From assembly GCA_945787575.1 (NCBI GenBank), contig CALZKB010000039.1:8432-56442 (forward strand): 48,011 bases of DNA, in the 5' to 3' direction. Source of the stretch: Thermoanaerobaculia bacterium. GTDB lineage: Bacteria; Acidobacteriota; Thermoanaerobaculia; Multivoradales; JAHEKO01. The notes under the pieces were generated by a model that saw nothing but the letters and a program-made list of their open reading frames with translations, was not told where the DNA came from and did no database searches. The stretch's first letter is position 1. Every line of letters starts with the position of its first letter. Positions 16,082 to 24,070 of the stretch are shown piece after piece. Made by a program: the position numbers and the translations under genes.

Positions 16082-16798
16082 TCAGCCGAGAGATTCCACG
16101 AGGGCGGGCAACTCGTTGATGGCGTCGATCGTGAGATCGGGATCGGGGCCGCCACCGTCTTCGCGCCGCAGCCAGACGGTGCCGACCCCCGCCGCCCGGC
16201 CCGCGGCCACGTCACTGTCCCGACGATCTCCCACCATCACGGCTCTCTCCGCCTCGACCCCGAGGGCCGCCAGGGCGTGACGGACCATCGCCGGGGACGG
16301 CTTGCGGCTCCCCTCGTCGTAGCTGAAGTGGAAGGTCTCGATCCACTCGGCGAGGCCGTGCCCCGCGAGAATGGCGTGGTAGAGCACCCCCGGCATCGGG
16401 ACGTTGGAGACGAGCCCGGTCCGCAGACCCTGCTCACGGATCGCCTTCAGCGTCTCGACCGCGCCCGACAGACAGATCAACTGCTCGCCATAGGGGCGAA
16501 ACCAAGCGCTCAGCAGATCGAGATCGTCGAGGTCGACCTTGGCCCACGCCCGGAGACGGGCGAGATGGGGCTCCCAGGACGCTTCGGCCCCCCGCAGGTA
16601 GCGCTTCTCGTACTCCTCTCGCCAGCGATCGAAAAGAAGCCTGTCGAGGTCTCTTTCTTCGATCCGGCCTCCCGCATCGTGGAGGAGTCGGAGCATCGCC
16701 TGGCGCCCCCGCCAATCGAAGCGCGAGTTCGGCAGCCCGCGGGCGTTCTGGAGGCCGATGAGGACGCCACCCATGTCGAACAGGACCGCGTCGATCAT
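16082..16798 (-). CDS. HAD-family hydrolase
   Basis: This 238-residue HAD protein has motif I as FDMGGVL (nucleophile Asp present, second Asp replaced by Gly, as in the DxGGV-type subgroup), motif II as Ser in GLVSNVP, motif III Lys in SRKPSPAM and motif IV as VGDRRDSD. The cap region is helical (type IA). A phosphatase-like or dehalogenase-like reaction is expected; the substrate is unknown. ATG 16798 overlaps the mutM stop as ATGA, which fixes the start and suggests coupling to mutM, perhaps as a sugar- or nucleotide-phosphate cleanup enzyme. Confidence 0.85.
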   Translation of the reverse strand: MIDAVLFDMGGVLIGLQNARGLPNSRFDWRGRQAMLRLLHDAGGRIEERDLDRLLFDRWREEYEKRYLRGAEASWEPHLARLRAWAKVDLDDLDLLSAWFRPYGEQLICLSGAVETLKAIREQGLRTGLVSNVPMPGVLYHAILAGHGLAEWIETFHFSYDEGSRKPSPAMVRHALAALGVEAERAVMVGDRRDSDVAAGRAAGVGTVWLRREDGGGPDPDLTIDAINELPALVESLG

Positions 16799-17619
16799 CG
16801 CTGACATCCGGGACAGTAGAACGTGCTGCGGCCGCTCTGCACGATCCGACGAATCGTCCGGCCGCACCGCGCGCACTCTTCGCCCTCATGACCGTAGACC
16901 GCGAGCGATACCTGAAAGTAGCCGCTCTTGCCTTCGCCGTCGACAAAGTCGTTGAGCGTCGTGCCCCCGTCCGCGATCGCCTCCTCCAGGGTCGCACGCA
17001 CCTCCTCGGCGAGCCGCTGCCAGCGGCGAGCGGCGATCCGTGCGACCGACCGAGCGGGGTGGATGCCGGCTCGGTGAAGCGCCTCGCAGGCGTAGATGTT
17101 GCCCACGCCGGCGATGACGCGGGGGTCGAGCAGAAAGCCCTTGACCGGCCCCTTGCGTCGGGCGGCGGCCCGCTCGAGAAGGTCGCCGTCGAGATCGTTG
17201 GTGAGCGGCTCGGGGCCGAGCCGGTTGAAGTGACGGTCGTCTAGGATCCCTTCCGTCGGCAGCGCCAAAACGAGTCCGAATCGCCGTGGATCGCGGAACC
17301 TGAGTCTGTGTCCGGAGTCGAGATGGAGCGCCAAGTGCTCGTGTCGCTCCCTCGGCTCGTCGTCTTGCACCAGCGTGAGGCGACCGCTCATCCCGAGGTG
17401 GATGACCAGCGAATGGGGGCTGTCGAGATCGATCAGCAAGAACTTGGCGCGCCGTCCGAGCCCGACGATTCGGTTTCCCGTTGCGGCTGCTGAGAGCGCT
17501 TCGCCATCGACCGGCTCGCGCAGTGAGGGGTTCAGGACCTCGATCCTCTCGATCGTGCGCCCCAGCAGACGCGGCGCAAGGCTGCGGCGCAGAACCTCGA
17601 TCTCCGGAAGCTCAGGCAA
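16795..17619 (-). CDS. mutM: formamidopyrimidine-DNA glycosylase (Fpg)
   Basis: This base-excision repair enzyme removes 8-oxoguanine and formamidopyrimidines and nicks the AP site. The mature N-terminus must be Pro, and the sequence reads (M)PELPEIEVLRRSL from a TTG codon at 17619. I take that as the start even though the frame is open to 17766. Pro2, Glu3 and the catalytic Lys59 (GRRAKFL) are present. So are the helix-two-turn-helix (KGFLLDPRVIAGVGNIYACEAL) and the C-terminal zinc finger CARC...CPGC. Length (274 aa) is normal. It is followed by the HAD gene with an ATGA overlap. Confidence 0.95.
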   Translation of the reverse strand: MPELPEIEVLRRSLAPRLLGRTIERIEVLNPSLREPVDGEALSAAATGNRIVGLGRRAKFLLIDLDSPHSLVIHLGMSGRLTLVQDDEPRERHEHLALHLDSGHRLRFRDPRRFGLVLALPTEGILDDRHFNRLGPEPLTNDLDGDLLERAAARRKGPVKGFLLDPRVIAGVGNIYACEALHRAGIHPARSVARIAARRWQRLAEEVRATLEEAIADGGTTLNDFVDGEGKSGYFQVSLAVYGHEGEECARCGRTIRRIVQSGRSTFYCPGCQR

Positions 17620-17782
17620 GCCGGTGTCCCTCGTGGGTAGTTCGTTGTCCGGATCGGCGAAGGATCGGCGCTCCGGGCAAGGCTCGACGACGAAGGAGTA
17701 ACGGGTCTGGTTCGAGCAGAAGCGACGCCGCACGGGGCGTCGAGGACCGGCGAGCTGGGTACTCATCTATCCGCACGGGACC
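17620..17782. other. 163-nt non-coding gap between holA and mutM
   Basis: The mutM frame stays open through this stretch, but the translation (Arg/Pro-rich, with a stray Cys) has no resemblance to Fpg proteins. I see no RNA structure or second gene. It probably holds the mutM promoter and leader, including GAGGGAC about 10 nt before the TTG start. Confidence 0.4.
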
Positions 17783-19219
17783 CTACACACTCGGGTTGGC
17801 GAGCTCGGTGACGAACGCCGCCAGTACGGTCCGCGGTCGCCGACTCCCGCCCTTGAGCGCCAGCTCGGCCCTCAGGACCTTGGCGGGAAGGGATGCCAAC
17901 AATGGCGCCGGCAGCCTCGAGGCGGCGAGGTAGGCGCGGTGGAGCTTGAAGGGATGGTGGCGGGCCAAGGGGTTCGTGCCGCTTCCCGTCGGGGCCGTGA
18001 GCTTGGGAACAAGACTCGACTTGAACCGGTTGAAGTCGCGCTCTCCGCGAGCTACTCCGGCGGCGCGCGCCAGGCCGGCGATCGTCGTCAGGTCGTTGGC
18101 GAAGTTGGCGAGCAGGGCGAAGAACGACAACCGCTCCCGCACTGGATCCTCCGAGGCCGCGAGCAGACGATCGATGCGGTGGAGCGCCTCACCGGCGCGA
18201 CCTTCGCCGATCGCGTCGAGGATCTGCCAGACGTTCTCGGAGCCGCGGTCGTCGACCGTCTTTTCGACCAGCTCGGTTCCGATCATCCCGCCGTCGGCCA
18301 GACTCGCGAGCTTGCGGTACTCGCCGGCGAAACGCTCGGTCGAATCTTGGCGCACTCCGCCGCCGTCACGGTAGTCGTGCTGCTGGAGGGTGCGGCGAGC
18401 CAGCGCCTCGACCGCCTCACGCTCGATGCCGACTCCGGTATCCCGCTTGAGCTCCTCGACGAGGTCACCGAGCCCCTTCCATTCACCTCTGCGGTTCCTC
18501 TTCACCGAGTCGAGCGAGACCAGCGCACCTCGCTGGGCTAGACCCGCGACGAGCGGGTGGCTCTCGGCGGCGCTCCGCTCGACCATCACCAGCGTGTGGT
18601 TGGGCGGCAGCCCGCCGTCGATCAGCTGGCCGAGCTCCGCGAGGTCGGTCTCCGCCCATCCTTGGAGCTCGAGGTCCCGCGCCCGGGTGAGGAGCCCGGC
18701 GAGGCCGCTCCGCAGATCCTCCACCTGACGCCTGCCGCGGCCCCGATTGGAGGTCTTGCGGCGGTAGGTCGCGCCTCCCTGGTAGGCGCGATCCGGCAAC
18801 CGAGCCAGCGCTTCTTCGGCACTCCCCGAATAGGGATCGACCTTGTAGAGGCGTAACGCCTGGAGCAGGCGGCCTGCCGCGCGCCGCTCATCGGTCGTCA
18901 GTTCGTCACCGGGCGAGATCGGTACGGCCTTGCCCGCTTCGTCGATCAGCTCCGCGACACCGTGCTCGTCGGTCAGCAGCTGGCTGTCGACGACGAGGAG
19001 GATCTTGCCGGCGCCGAACAGAGAGAGCGTCCGAAGATCGGCCAGCACCGCGTCGAGTCCGGCGGGATGGCGAATCGTCTCGACGGAGAAGCCGACTTGC
19101 CGAGCAGCCGCCTCCGCGATTCGCTGGCCGGCTGGTTCGCCCGCGACACGCTCTCCCGTCACCAGGTAGAGCGGCTCGATCCGCCCCTCCTCGATGGCGC
19201 CCAGGATCGTCTCGAGCAT
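17783..19219 (-). CDS. holA: DNA polymerase III delta subunit-like protein (long form)
   Basis: HolA opens the sliding clamp within the clamp loader. The N-terminal region reads MLETILGAIEEGRIEPLYLVTGER, then the Rossmann-like part with LRTLSLFGAGKILLVVDSQ. The middle has HTLVMVERS...GALVSLDSV, and the helical collar domain ends with LLASLPAKVLRAELALKGG. The motif order fits the delta family, but at 478 residues it is longer than the usual 330-350, owing to an insert at about 95-170 rich in Arg/Gly. The start ATG 19219 lies 13 nt after the LapB-like gene; an upstream open frame to 19390 is rejected because it overlaps that gene. Confidence 0.82.
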   Translation of the reverse strand: MLETILGAIEEGRIEPLYLVTGERVAGEPAGQRIAEAAARQVGFSVETIRHPAGLDAVLADLRTLSLFGAGKILLVVDSQLLTDEHGVAELIDEAGKAVPISPGDELTTDERRAAGRLLQALRLYKVDPYSGSAEEALARLPDRAYQGGATYRRKTSNRGRGRRQVEDLRSGLAGLLTRARDLELQGWAETDLAELGQLIDGGLPPNHTLVMVERSAAESHPLVAGLAQRGALVSLDSVKRNRRGEWKGLGDLVEELKRDTGVGIEREAVEALARRTLQQHDYRDGGGVRQDSTERFAGEYRKLASLADGGMIGTELVEKTVDDRGSENVWQILDAIGEGRAGEALHRIDRLLAASEDPVRERLSFFALLANFANDLTTIAGLARAAGVARGERDFNRFKSSLVPKLTAPTGSGTNPLARHHPFKLHRAYLAASRLPAPLLASLPAKVLRAELALKGGSRRPRTVLAAFVTELANPSV

Positions 19220-19232
19220 CCCAGGTGGTCCG

Positions 19233-20627
19233 CTACGTATCCGTCGCGTCGTCGTCGACGGCGTAAATCGCGCGTTCGTGGACCCCGAGAGCCTCCGGCG
19301 AAAGCTCTTCTTCCTCGAACTCGACCTCGAGGCTGTTCCACGAACCACAGCGTTCACACGAGTCTGCCCACTGAGCACGACGCTCTCCACACTGCCGGCA
19401 GACGTACTCCGCTTGGCTCAAGTTCGCTTGTCGCAAGCTCGTCCGGTAGGCCTTCACAGCCCCGGCCGCGTCGCCCTTGCGCTCGAGGATGCGGCCCATC
19501 AGATAGTGATACCGCGGAGAGGTTCGCACTCGATCAGCGATTGCGGCGAGCGTGCGATGGGCTTCGTCGTGCATCTCGAGACGGTAGTACAGCCGGCCCA
19601 GGAAGAACCGCGGCACGAGATCGTTCTCGGAGGAGCCGATCACCTCGTGCAGGGTCTCGATCGCGAGCAGAGGATTCTCCCGCTCGATGAAGTGGTCCTC
19701 GATGCGCTGCAGGAAGACGGGGCGACCGCTCTCCTCGAAACCCGACCTCCAGGCGACGAGTGCTCCCTCGTCATCGCCGGTCGCCAGCAGCGCTTCCCCT
19801 TCGAGAATCCGAGCCGGCAGAAAATGCGGGTGATCGGCGAGCAGGCGGCGAGCGGCGGCGAGTGCGTCATCGAGGTTGTCATCCTGGAGCAGCGCGACGG
19901 CGCGCTCGTAGAGGAGACCTTGGCGGGCGGTCGCCTCCGCTTCGGTGACTCTCCCTCCGCCGTCTTCGACGAGGGCGTCGACCTTTTCCTGAAGCTCGCC
20001 GGCCGAAGCCCACTCTCGGGCGGCTAGCGCGCGATCGCGACGCCGGCGAAGGACCCGCAATCCTTGACCGGGGAAGTCGCGAAGCACACGATCGAGAATC
20101 TGCTTTGCTACCTCGCCTTCACCGTTGGCCTCGTAGTCCGCCGCCAGCTCGTAGAGCGCCGCCAACCCTTGCGGATAGAGCACCGACAGCCGGCGGTGAA
20201 CGTCGATCGCTTCGTCCACGCGGCCGAGCTCACGCAGCGCCTCGCCGTAGAAGAGGAGTGTCCCGAAGTTCTCCGGCTGCTCCTTTTGAAGCGCCTCGAA
20301 CTCCGCCAGAGCCTTGTTCCACAGTCCGTCGGCGCGAAAGTCGACAGCCCGACGAAAGCTCCCCTTGAGGCTCTCGACTCGGCGGCTCGAGCGTCGGTCG
20401 CTCCGTTCCTTGAGGTCTCGCTTCAGCGACTGAGTGAGCAGAACGGACACCGCCGGCAAGAATCCGGCGAGAAACGCCGCGAGTACCACCACGTAAAGCG
20501 GCAGCGACGTGGCGGGGCCGAGTGCGAACTGGCGTTTCAGCAGCTCTTCGTTCTGATTCGTGAGATAGGAAACGGTGACGACGACCGCGAGCGCGAAGAG
20601 TATTCCCGCAAACGTCCTCAGCCGCAT
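19233..20627 (-). CDS. LapA-LapB-like fusion: membrane anchor, TPR array and rubredoxin-like tail
   Basis: Residues 1-75 look like a LapA domain: two membrane spans (about 5-22 and 42-63) joined by a short loop, then a basic coiled region. Residues 90-395 are a tetratricopeptide array with repeated ALAEFEALQKEQPEN-type pairs. Residues 405-430 are YVCRQCGERRAQWADSCERCG, the rubredoxin-like metal knuckle that ends LapB/YciM. In E. coli LapB controls LpxC turnover and LPS synthesis and is encoded next to lapA; here both parts are one protein. The start is ATG, 22 nt after the DksA-like gene. An envelope-biogenesis role is inferred. Confidence 0.85.
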   Translation of the reverse strand: MRLRTFAGILFALAVVVTVSYLTNQNEELLKRQFALGPATSLPLYVVVLAAFLAGFLPAVSVLLTQSLKRDLKERSDRRSSRRVESLKGSFRRAVDFRADGLWNKALAEFEALQKEQPENFGTLLFYGEALRELGRVDEAIDVHRRLSVLYPQGLAALYELAADYEANGEGEVAKQILDRVLRDFPGQGLRVLRRRRDRALAAREWASAGELQEKVDALVEDGGGRVTEAEATARQGLLYERAVALLQDDNLDDALAAARRLLADHPHFLPARILEGEALLATGDDEGALVAWRSGFEESGRPVFLQRIEDHFIERENPLLAIETLHEVIGSSENDLVPRFFLGRLYYRLEMHDEAHRTLAAIADRVRTSPRYHYLMGRILERKGDAAGAVKAYRTSLRQANLSQAEYVCRQCGERRAQWADSCERCGSWNSLEVEFEEEELSPEALGVHERAIYAVDDDATDT

Positions 20628-20649
20628 TTAGTCACTATCCACGACGCAT

Positions 20650-21045
20650 CTAGTCGACATCCACGAGCAGTCCCTGTTCGTCACGCTCTTGGCAGTCGAT
20701 ACAATAGCGCGCCCACGGGACCGCCTTCAACCGGACTTGAGGAATGTTGATCCCGCACGGCTGGCAGAAGCCGTAGGAACCATCGTCGAGGCGCTCGAGC
20801 GCAGCCTCGATCTCCCGAAGACGCTCGCGCTCGCCGCCGGAGAACGACAGCATGAACTCGCGGTTGTAGGCGTCGTTGGCGCGATCGACAAGGTCGTCCG
20901 CCTCGATGTCTTCAGAGCCCTTACCGACTTCGAGGTCATGCTCGTAGAGATTCAGAATCTCCTGGCGACGGGTCTCGAGTTGCTGACGGAAACGAGTTAT
21001 TGAGCTCTTCGCTAATCTCTTGGTGGCTTGCTTTGTGCTTGGCAC
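20650..21045 (-). CDS. TraR/DksA-family zinc-finger transcription factor
   Basis: This 131-residue protein has a helical coiled-coil N-terminal half (FRQQLETRRQEILNLYEHDL) with Asp residues near the tip in ADDLVDRAND. A C4 zinc finger follows: CQPCG, then a 15-residue stretch beginning with INIPQVRLKAVPWARY, then CIDC. DksA-type proteins enter the RNA polymerase secondary channel and act with ppGpp. The start is GTG 21045, with GGGAGG about 10 nt upstream. It heads a minus-strand run into the LapB-like, holA and perhaps mutM genes. Confidence 0.9.
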   Translation of the reverse strand: MPSTKQATKRLAKSSITRFRQQLETRRQEILNLYEHDLEVGKGSEDIEADDLVDRANDAYNREFMLSFSGGERERLREIEAALERLDDGSYGFCQPCGINIPQVRLKAVPWARYCIDCQERDEQGLLVDVD

Positions 21046-21078
21046 CCGTATTCACCCTCCCAACGTCAACGTAGACGG

Positions 21079-21549
21079 CTACGACGGCCCGCGATGGTAC
21101 TTGATTCCGGCGTTGATGCATAGCCCCCGGTAGAGCTGCTCATAGAGCACCAGCCGCGCGAGCTCGTGCGGCAAGGTCAACCGACCCAGGGAGAGCCTCT
21201 CCCTGCAATCGGAAACGAAGCCGGGCTCGATCCCCAGGTCTGAGCCGATTACGAAGGCGATCGGGTGGGGCCAAGCGTCGGCGGTCCGCTCGAGCCACCC
21301 CGCGAGATCCGTCGACGATCGCTGCCGACCGCGGCGGTCCAGGGCGACCGTCCAGGCCGGATCGGGCAACGCCGCGGCGAACGAATCGGCTTCTCTGGAG
21401 AGTCGTTGGGGCCGCGGACCGCGGCTCGGTCTCACCACCCGCTCCGAGATCGGCAGGAATCGCCCGATGCGGCGGCGATAGTCGGCGCAGAGTATCTCCC
21501 ACTCCTTTCGTTGCCGTCCGGCCCACAGGATCACGATCTCGCGGGACAT
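21079..21549 (-). CDS. rlmH: 23S rRNA (pseudouridine1915-N3)-methyltransferase
   Basis: RlmH is a SPOUT methyltransferase that modifies pseudouridine 1915 in helix 69 of 23S rRNA. The 156-residue product has the characteristic C-terminal trefoil-knot signatures: FVIGSDLGI, then LSLGRLTLPHELARLVLYEQLYRGLCINAGIKYHR read across about 35 residues. ATG 21549 (MSREIVILWAG) fits the family N-terminus better than 21564, and TATCGT at 21556-21561 lies 6 nt upstream. Unlike many genomes, no rsfS or nadD is adjacent. Confidence 0.93.
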   Translation of the reverse strand: MSREIVILWAGRQRKEWEILCADYRRRIGRFLPISERVVRPSRGPRPQRLSREADSFAAALPDPAWTVALDRRGRQRSSTDLAGWLERTADAWPHPIAFVIGSDLGIEPGFVSDCRERLSLGRLTLPHELARLVLYEQLYRGLCINAGIKYHRGPS

Positions 21550-21601
21550 CGGCAGACGATACACCGAGGTTCGGCCTGCCGGCTGCTAGAATCCTCCCCC
21601 C
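21550..21601. promoter_or_regulatory. 52-nt divergent promoter rlmH / hydrolase-like gene
   Basis: On the minus strand TATCGT (21556-21561) is 6 nt before the rlmH ATG. On the plus strand TGCTAGAAT (hexamer 21587-21592) is 9 nt before the ATG at 21602. Neither start has a Shine-Dalgarno, which suggests short-leader or leaderless mRNAs. Confidence 0.5.
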
Positions 21602-22609
21602 ATGGCGCGCACGAGCCAGGAGGAACAGAAACGGCGGCGGCGCAGCCGGCTGCTCAAGGGGCTGGTCGTCGGCGGTGCCGCGGTCGGTATTCCCGCGCTC
21701 GCCAACGCCCTGATCGCCCGGCGCAACCGCCGACTCCCCAAGGCGTCCTGGGGAGACCTCCAACGATACGCTTGGCGCCTAGGCGAGATCACGTATCAAC
21801 GGCTCGGCAGCGGCGAGCCGATGGTATTGATCCACTCATTCGGCCCAGGTCACGACAGCGAGGAATGGCGCCAAGTCGCCCTTGCCCTCGCTGACCATTA
21901 CAGTGTCTACGTGATCGACCTGCTCGGTTGGGGACGCTCCGAGAAGCCCAATCTGACCTACGATGGTGAGCTCTACATCCAACTGCTGAGCGAGTTTCTG
22001 GACGACATCGTCGAGGAGCGAAGTGTGATTCTCGCGGCGGGCCTCGGAGCGGCCTACTCGGTCCAGGTCGCAGTCGATCGTCCCGAGGCCGTGAGCTCCC
22101 TGGGGCTGGTCGTCCCTTCCGGTCTCGACACCGAGGGCGACGAGCCCGATCTCAAGGACGCCCTGGTGCACTGGCTGTTGCGGACACCGATCTTCGGCAC
22201 CTCCGCCCTCAACCTCCTGACCAGTCGCACGGCGCTCGGGCAGCACCTGAGAGGCGAGATTCTGTACGCCCCCGAGCGTGCCGACGCCACCCGCATCGAG
22301 CATCTCTATCGATCGAGCCACCAACCAGGGGCTCATGCCGCCCTCGCGGCCTATCTCAGCGGCTATTCGAACCACCGAGTAGTCGACGCCCTCGCCCGAC
22401 TGACACAGCCAGTCTGGCTGGCTTGGGGACGCCGGGCAAAGAACCCGACGGTCGAGACCGCTGATCTCTGGCTTCAACGGGCGCCTCACGCCGAGCTCGA
22501 GGTCTTCGAAGAGAGCGGCAACCTTCCTCACCTCGAGGAGTTCACGGCTTTCGCCGGCAGCATCCGGAGATACCTCGAGCGCCAGTCCGAGCCGATCACG
22601 CTCGACTGA
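21602..22609 (+). CDS. alpha/beta-hydrolase-fold protein lacking the catalytic serine (possible pseudoenzyme)
   Basis: The 335-residue chain starts with a basic tail and a hydrophobic segment (about 19-37), a likely membrane anchor. The hydrolase core is recognisable: PMVLIHSFGPG, VYVIDLLGWGRSEKP, a nucleophile-elbow region and a final His in SGNLPHLEEF. The elbow, however, reads LAAGLGAAYSV where active members have GxSxG, so the nucleophile is Gly. The usual acid in the WG-x-x-D loop is replaced in WGRRAKNP. It may be a non-catalytic scaffold or use different chemistry. The gene is otherwise intact, which argues against simple decay. Confidence 0.8.
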   Translation: MARTSQEEQKRRRRSRLLKGLVVGGAAVGIPALANALIARRNRRLPKASWGDLQRYAWRLGEITYQRLGSGEPMVLIHSFGPGHDSEEWRQVALALADHYSVYVIDLLGWGRSEKPNLTYDGELYIQLLSEFLDDIVEERSVILAAGLGAAYSVQVAVDRPEAVSSLGLVVPSGLDTEGDEPDLKDALVHWLLRTPIFGTSALNLLTSRTALGQHLRGEILYAPERADATRIEHLYRSSHQPGAHAALAAYLSGYSNHRVVDALARLTQPVWLAWGRRAKNPTVETADLWLQRAPHAELEVFEESGNLPHLEEFTAFAGSIRRYLERQSEPITLD

Positions 22610-22654
22610 CCACTCCCCCAAGGGCCTTTTCACCCATTTCCTGACGAGGTTGAC

Positions 22655-23935
22655 ATGGCAGGCATCTTCAAGGCGTACGACGTGCGCGGGGTGTACCCCG
22701 ACCAGCTCGACGAGAATCTGGCCCGCTCGATCGGGCTCGCCTTTCAGCACGTTCTCGACGCCGCCGACAGGGCCGACAACAAGACGGTGGTCGTCAGCCG
22801 CGACATGCGCGCGAGCAGTGTGCCGCTCGCCGAGGCGCTGATCGACGGCCTCACCGCGTCCGGTCTCGATGTTCTCGATATCGGGCTTGCAACGACACCG
22901 ATGAACTACTTCGCCACCGGCCACCTCGACGCGGCGGGAGGCATTCAAGTCACGGCCAGCCACAATCCCGGTCGCTACAACGGCTTGAAGTTCAGCCGAA
23001 AGGGCGCCCGACCGGTGTCGGGAGACTCGGGAATCGCCAGGATGGAGCGGGCGATAGCCGAAGGCGACCTCCCGCGCGCCGAGACCCCCGGCACCCACAC
23101 CAACGGCGCCATCGCCGAGGACTACGCCGCCCACGTCCTCTCCCACCTCAAACGACCGGCCGACGCCCGTACGCTCCGGGTGGCCGCCGACGCCGCCAAC
23201 GGAATGGGCACGATCTACAGGCCGCTGCTCGAGCGGCTGGGGATCGAGCTCATCCCGCTCTACTTCGAGCTCGACGGCACCTTCCCGAACCATGAGGCCA
23301 ACCCTCTCAAGCTCGAGAACCTCCGCGACCTGCGTGAGCTGGTGCTCGCTGAGGGGGCCGATCTCGGGGTCTGCTTCGACGGTGACGCCGATCGCGCGGC
23401 TTTCGTCGACGAGCGGGGTGAGCCGGTCGGCAGCGATCTTTCGACCGCGCTCATCGCCGGCGAGATCCTCGAGCGCGAGCCCGGCGCGGCGATCGTCTAC
23501 GACCTGCGTTCGTCGCGCGCGGTCGCCGAGTACATCGAGGAGCACGGCGGCGTTCCCATTCGCGAGCGGGTCGGTCACTCGTTCATCAAGGCCACTTTGC
23601 GAGAGCACGACTCACCCTTCGGCGGCGAACTGGCGGGTCACTACTACTTCCGGGACAACTACACCGCCGACTCGTCGCTGATGGCGGTCATCGAGATTCT
23701 CAACCTCCTGTGGAAGAGCGGCGAATCGATGTCGAAGCTCGCCGGCCGGGTGATGCGCTACGCCAAGTCTCCGGAGATCAACTTCGAGGTCGAGGACAAG
23801 GCGGGCGCCATCGCCGAGCTCGAGGAGCGCTATCCCGACGGCGAGGCCGACCGCCTCGACGGCATCAGAACGCGCGCGAAAGCGAGGCCGGTCACAGGTG
23901 CCGGCCCTACCGGTAGGGTGCTTCTCCGCCGGTAG
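22655..23935 (+). CDS. phosphomannomutase/phosphoglucomutase, missing C-terminal domain 4
   Basis: Domains 1-3 of an alpha-D-phosphohexomutase are clear: FKAYDVRG, the phosphoserine loop GIQVTASHNPGRYNG, the metal loop FDGDADRAAF, and the sugar loop GGELAGHYYF. Enzymes of this family interconvert hexose 1- and 6-phosphates for exopolysaccharide and LPS sugars. Domain 4 should follow ADRLDGIR with a WxxxRxSNTEP-type phosphate clamp. Instead the homology stops at about 23870, and the frame runs through an unrelated hairpin-rich sequence to TAG at 23933. The product (426 aa) is therefore 30-50 residues short and lacks a key phosphate-binding site. The start is ATG 22655. Confidence 0.85.
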   Translation: MAGIFKAYDVRGVYPDQLDENLARSIGLAFQHVLDAADRADNKTVVVSRDMRASSVPLAEALIDGLTASGLDVLDIGLATTPMNYFATGHLDAAGGIQVTASHNPGRYNGLKFSRKGARPVSGDSGIARMERAIAEGDLPRAETPGTHTNGAIAEDYAAHVLSHLKRPADARTLRVAADAANGMGTIYRPLLERLGIELIPLYFELDGTFPNHEANPLKLENLRDLRELVLAEGADLGVCFDGDADRAAFVDERGEPVGSDLSTALIAGEILEREPGAAIVYDLRSSRAVAEYIEEHGGVPIRERVGHSFIKATLREHDSPFGGELAGHYYFRDNYTADSSLMAVIEILNLLWKSGESMSKLAGRVMRYAKSPEINFEVEDKAGAIAELEERYPDGEADRLDGIRTRAKARPVTGAGPTGRVLLRR

Positions 23936-24066
23936 GCGGGGAACCCGTGCCCCCGGCGGGTCGCCAGAGGCGACCCCAGAGGACAGGGACCCGGTCGTAC
24001 GCGTCAGTCCGACAACCGAGCCGAAAGCACGAGCCACGGAACTGGGCCCCAGGGAGGTGCCGATAG
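23871..24066 (+). other. hairpin-rich element interrupting the phosphohexomutase gene (possible group II intron 5' fragment)
   Basis: Just where the mutase homology ends, five stems follow in quick succession: GGCCGG/CCGGCC (23886-23906), the perfect palindrome CCCTACCGGTAGGG (23905-23918), CCGCC/GGCGG (23926-23939), CCCG/CGGG (23944-23960) and GTCGCC-AGA-GGCGAC (23960-23974). Purine-rich joints with GAAAGC motifs (GCGCGAAAGCG at the left, GAGCCGAAAGCACGAG later) look like structured RNA. The layout resembles domain I at the 5' end of bacterial group II introns, whose first bases are GTGYG; here GCGCG is found. No intron-encoded protein or domain V is present. The identity is a guess; that it is a structured insertion is firmer. 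Confidence 0.4.
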
Positions 24067-24070
24067 CAGC

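Noticed and set aside
14016-16280. 754-codon plus-strand open frame
   Set aside because: It overlaps the SLC13 gene in another frame; the product is Arg/Pro/His-rich with no membrane spans.
17620-17766. N-terminal extension of mutM
   Set aside because: Fpg needs Pro right after the initiator, and PELPEIE follows a TTG at 17619; the extension has no homology pattern.
21836-23608. 590-codon minus-strand open frame
   Set aside because: It is antisense to the hydrolase-like and phosphohexomutase genes and has no domain features.
23890-24066. cobalamin riboswitch or RNase P RNA
   Set aside because: The B12-box and RNase P core strings are not present in the expected order, on either strand.
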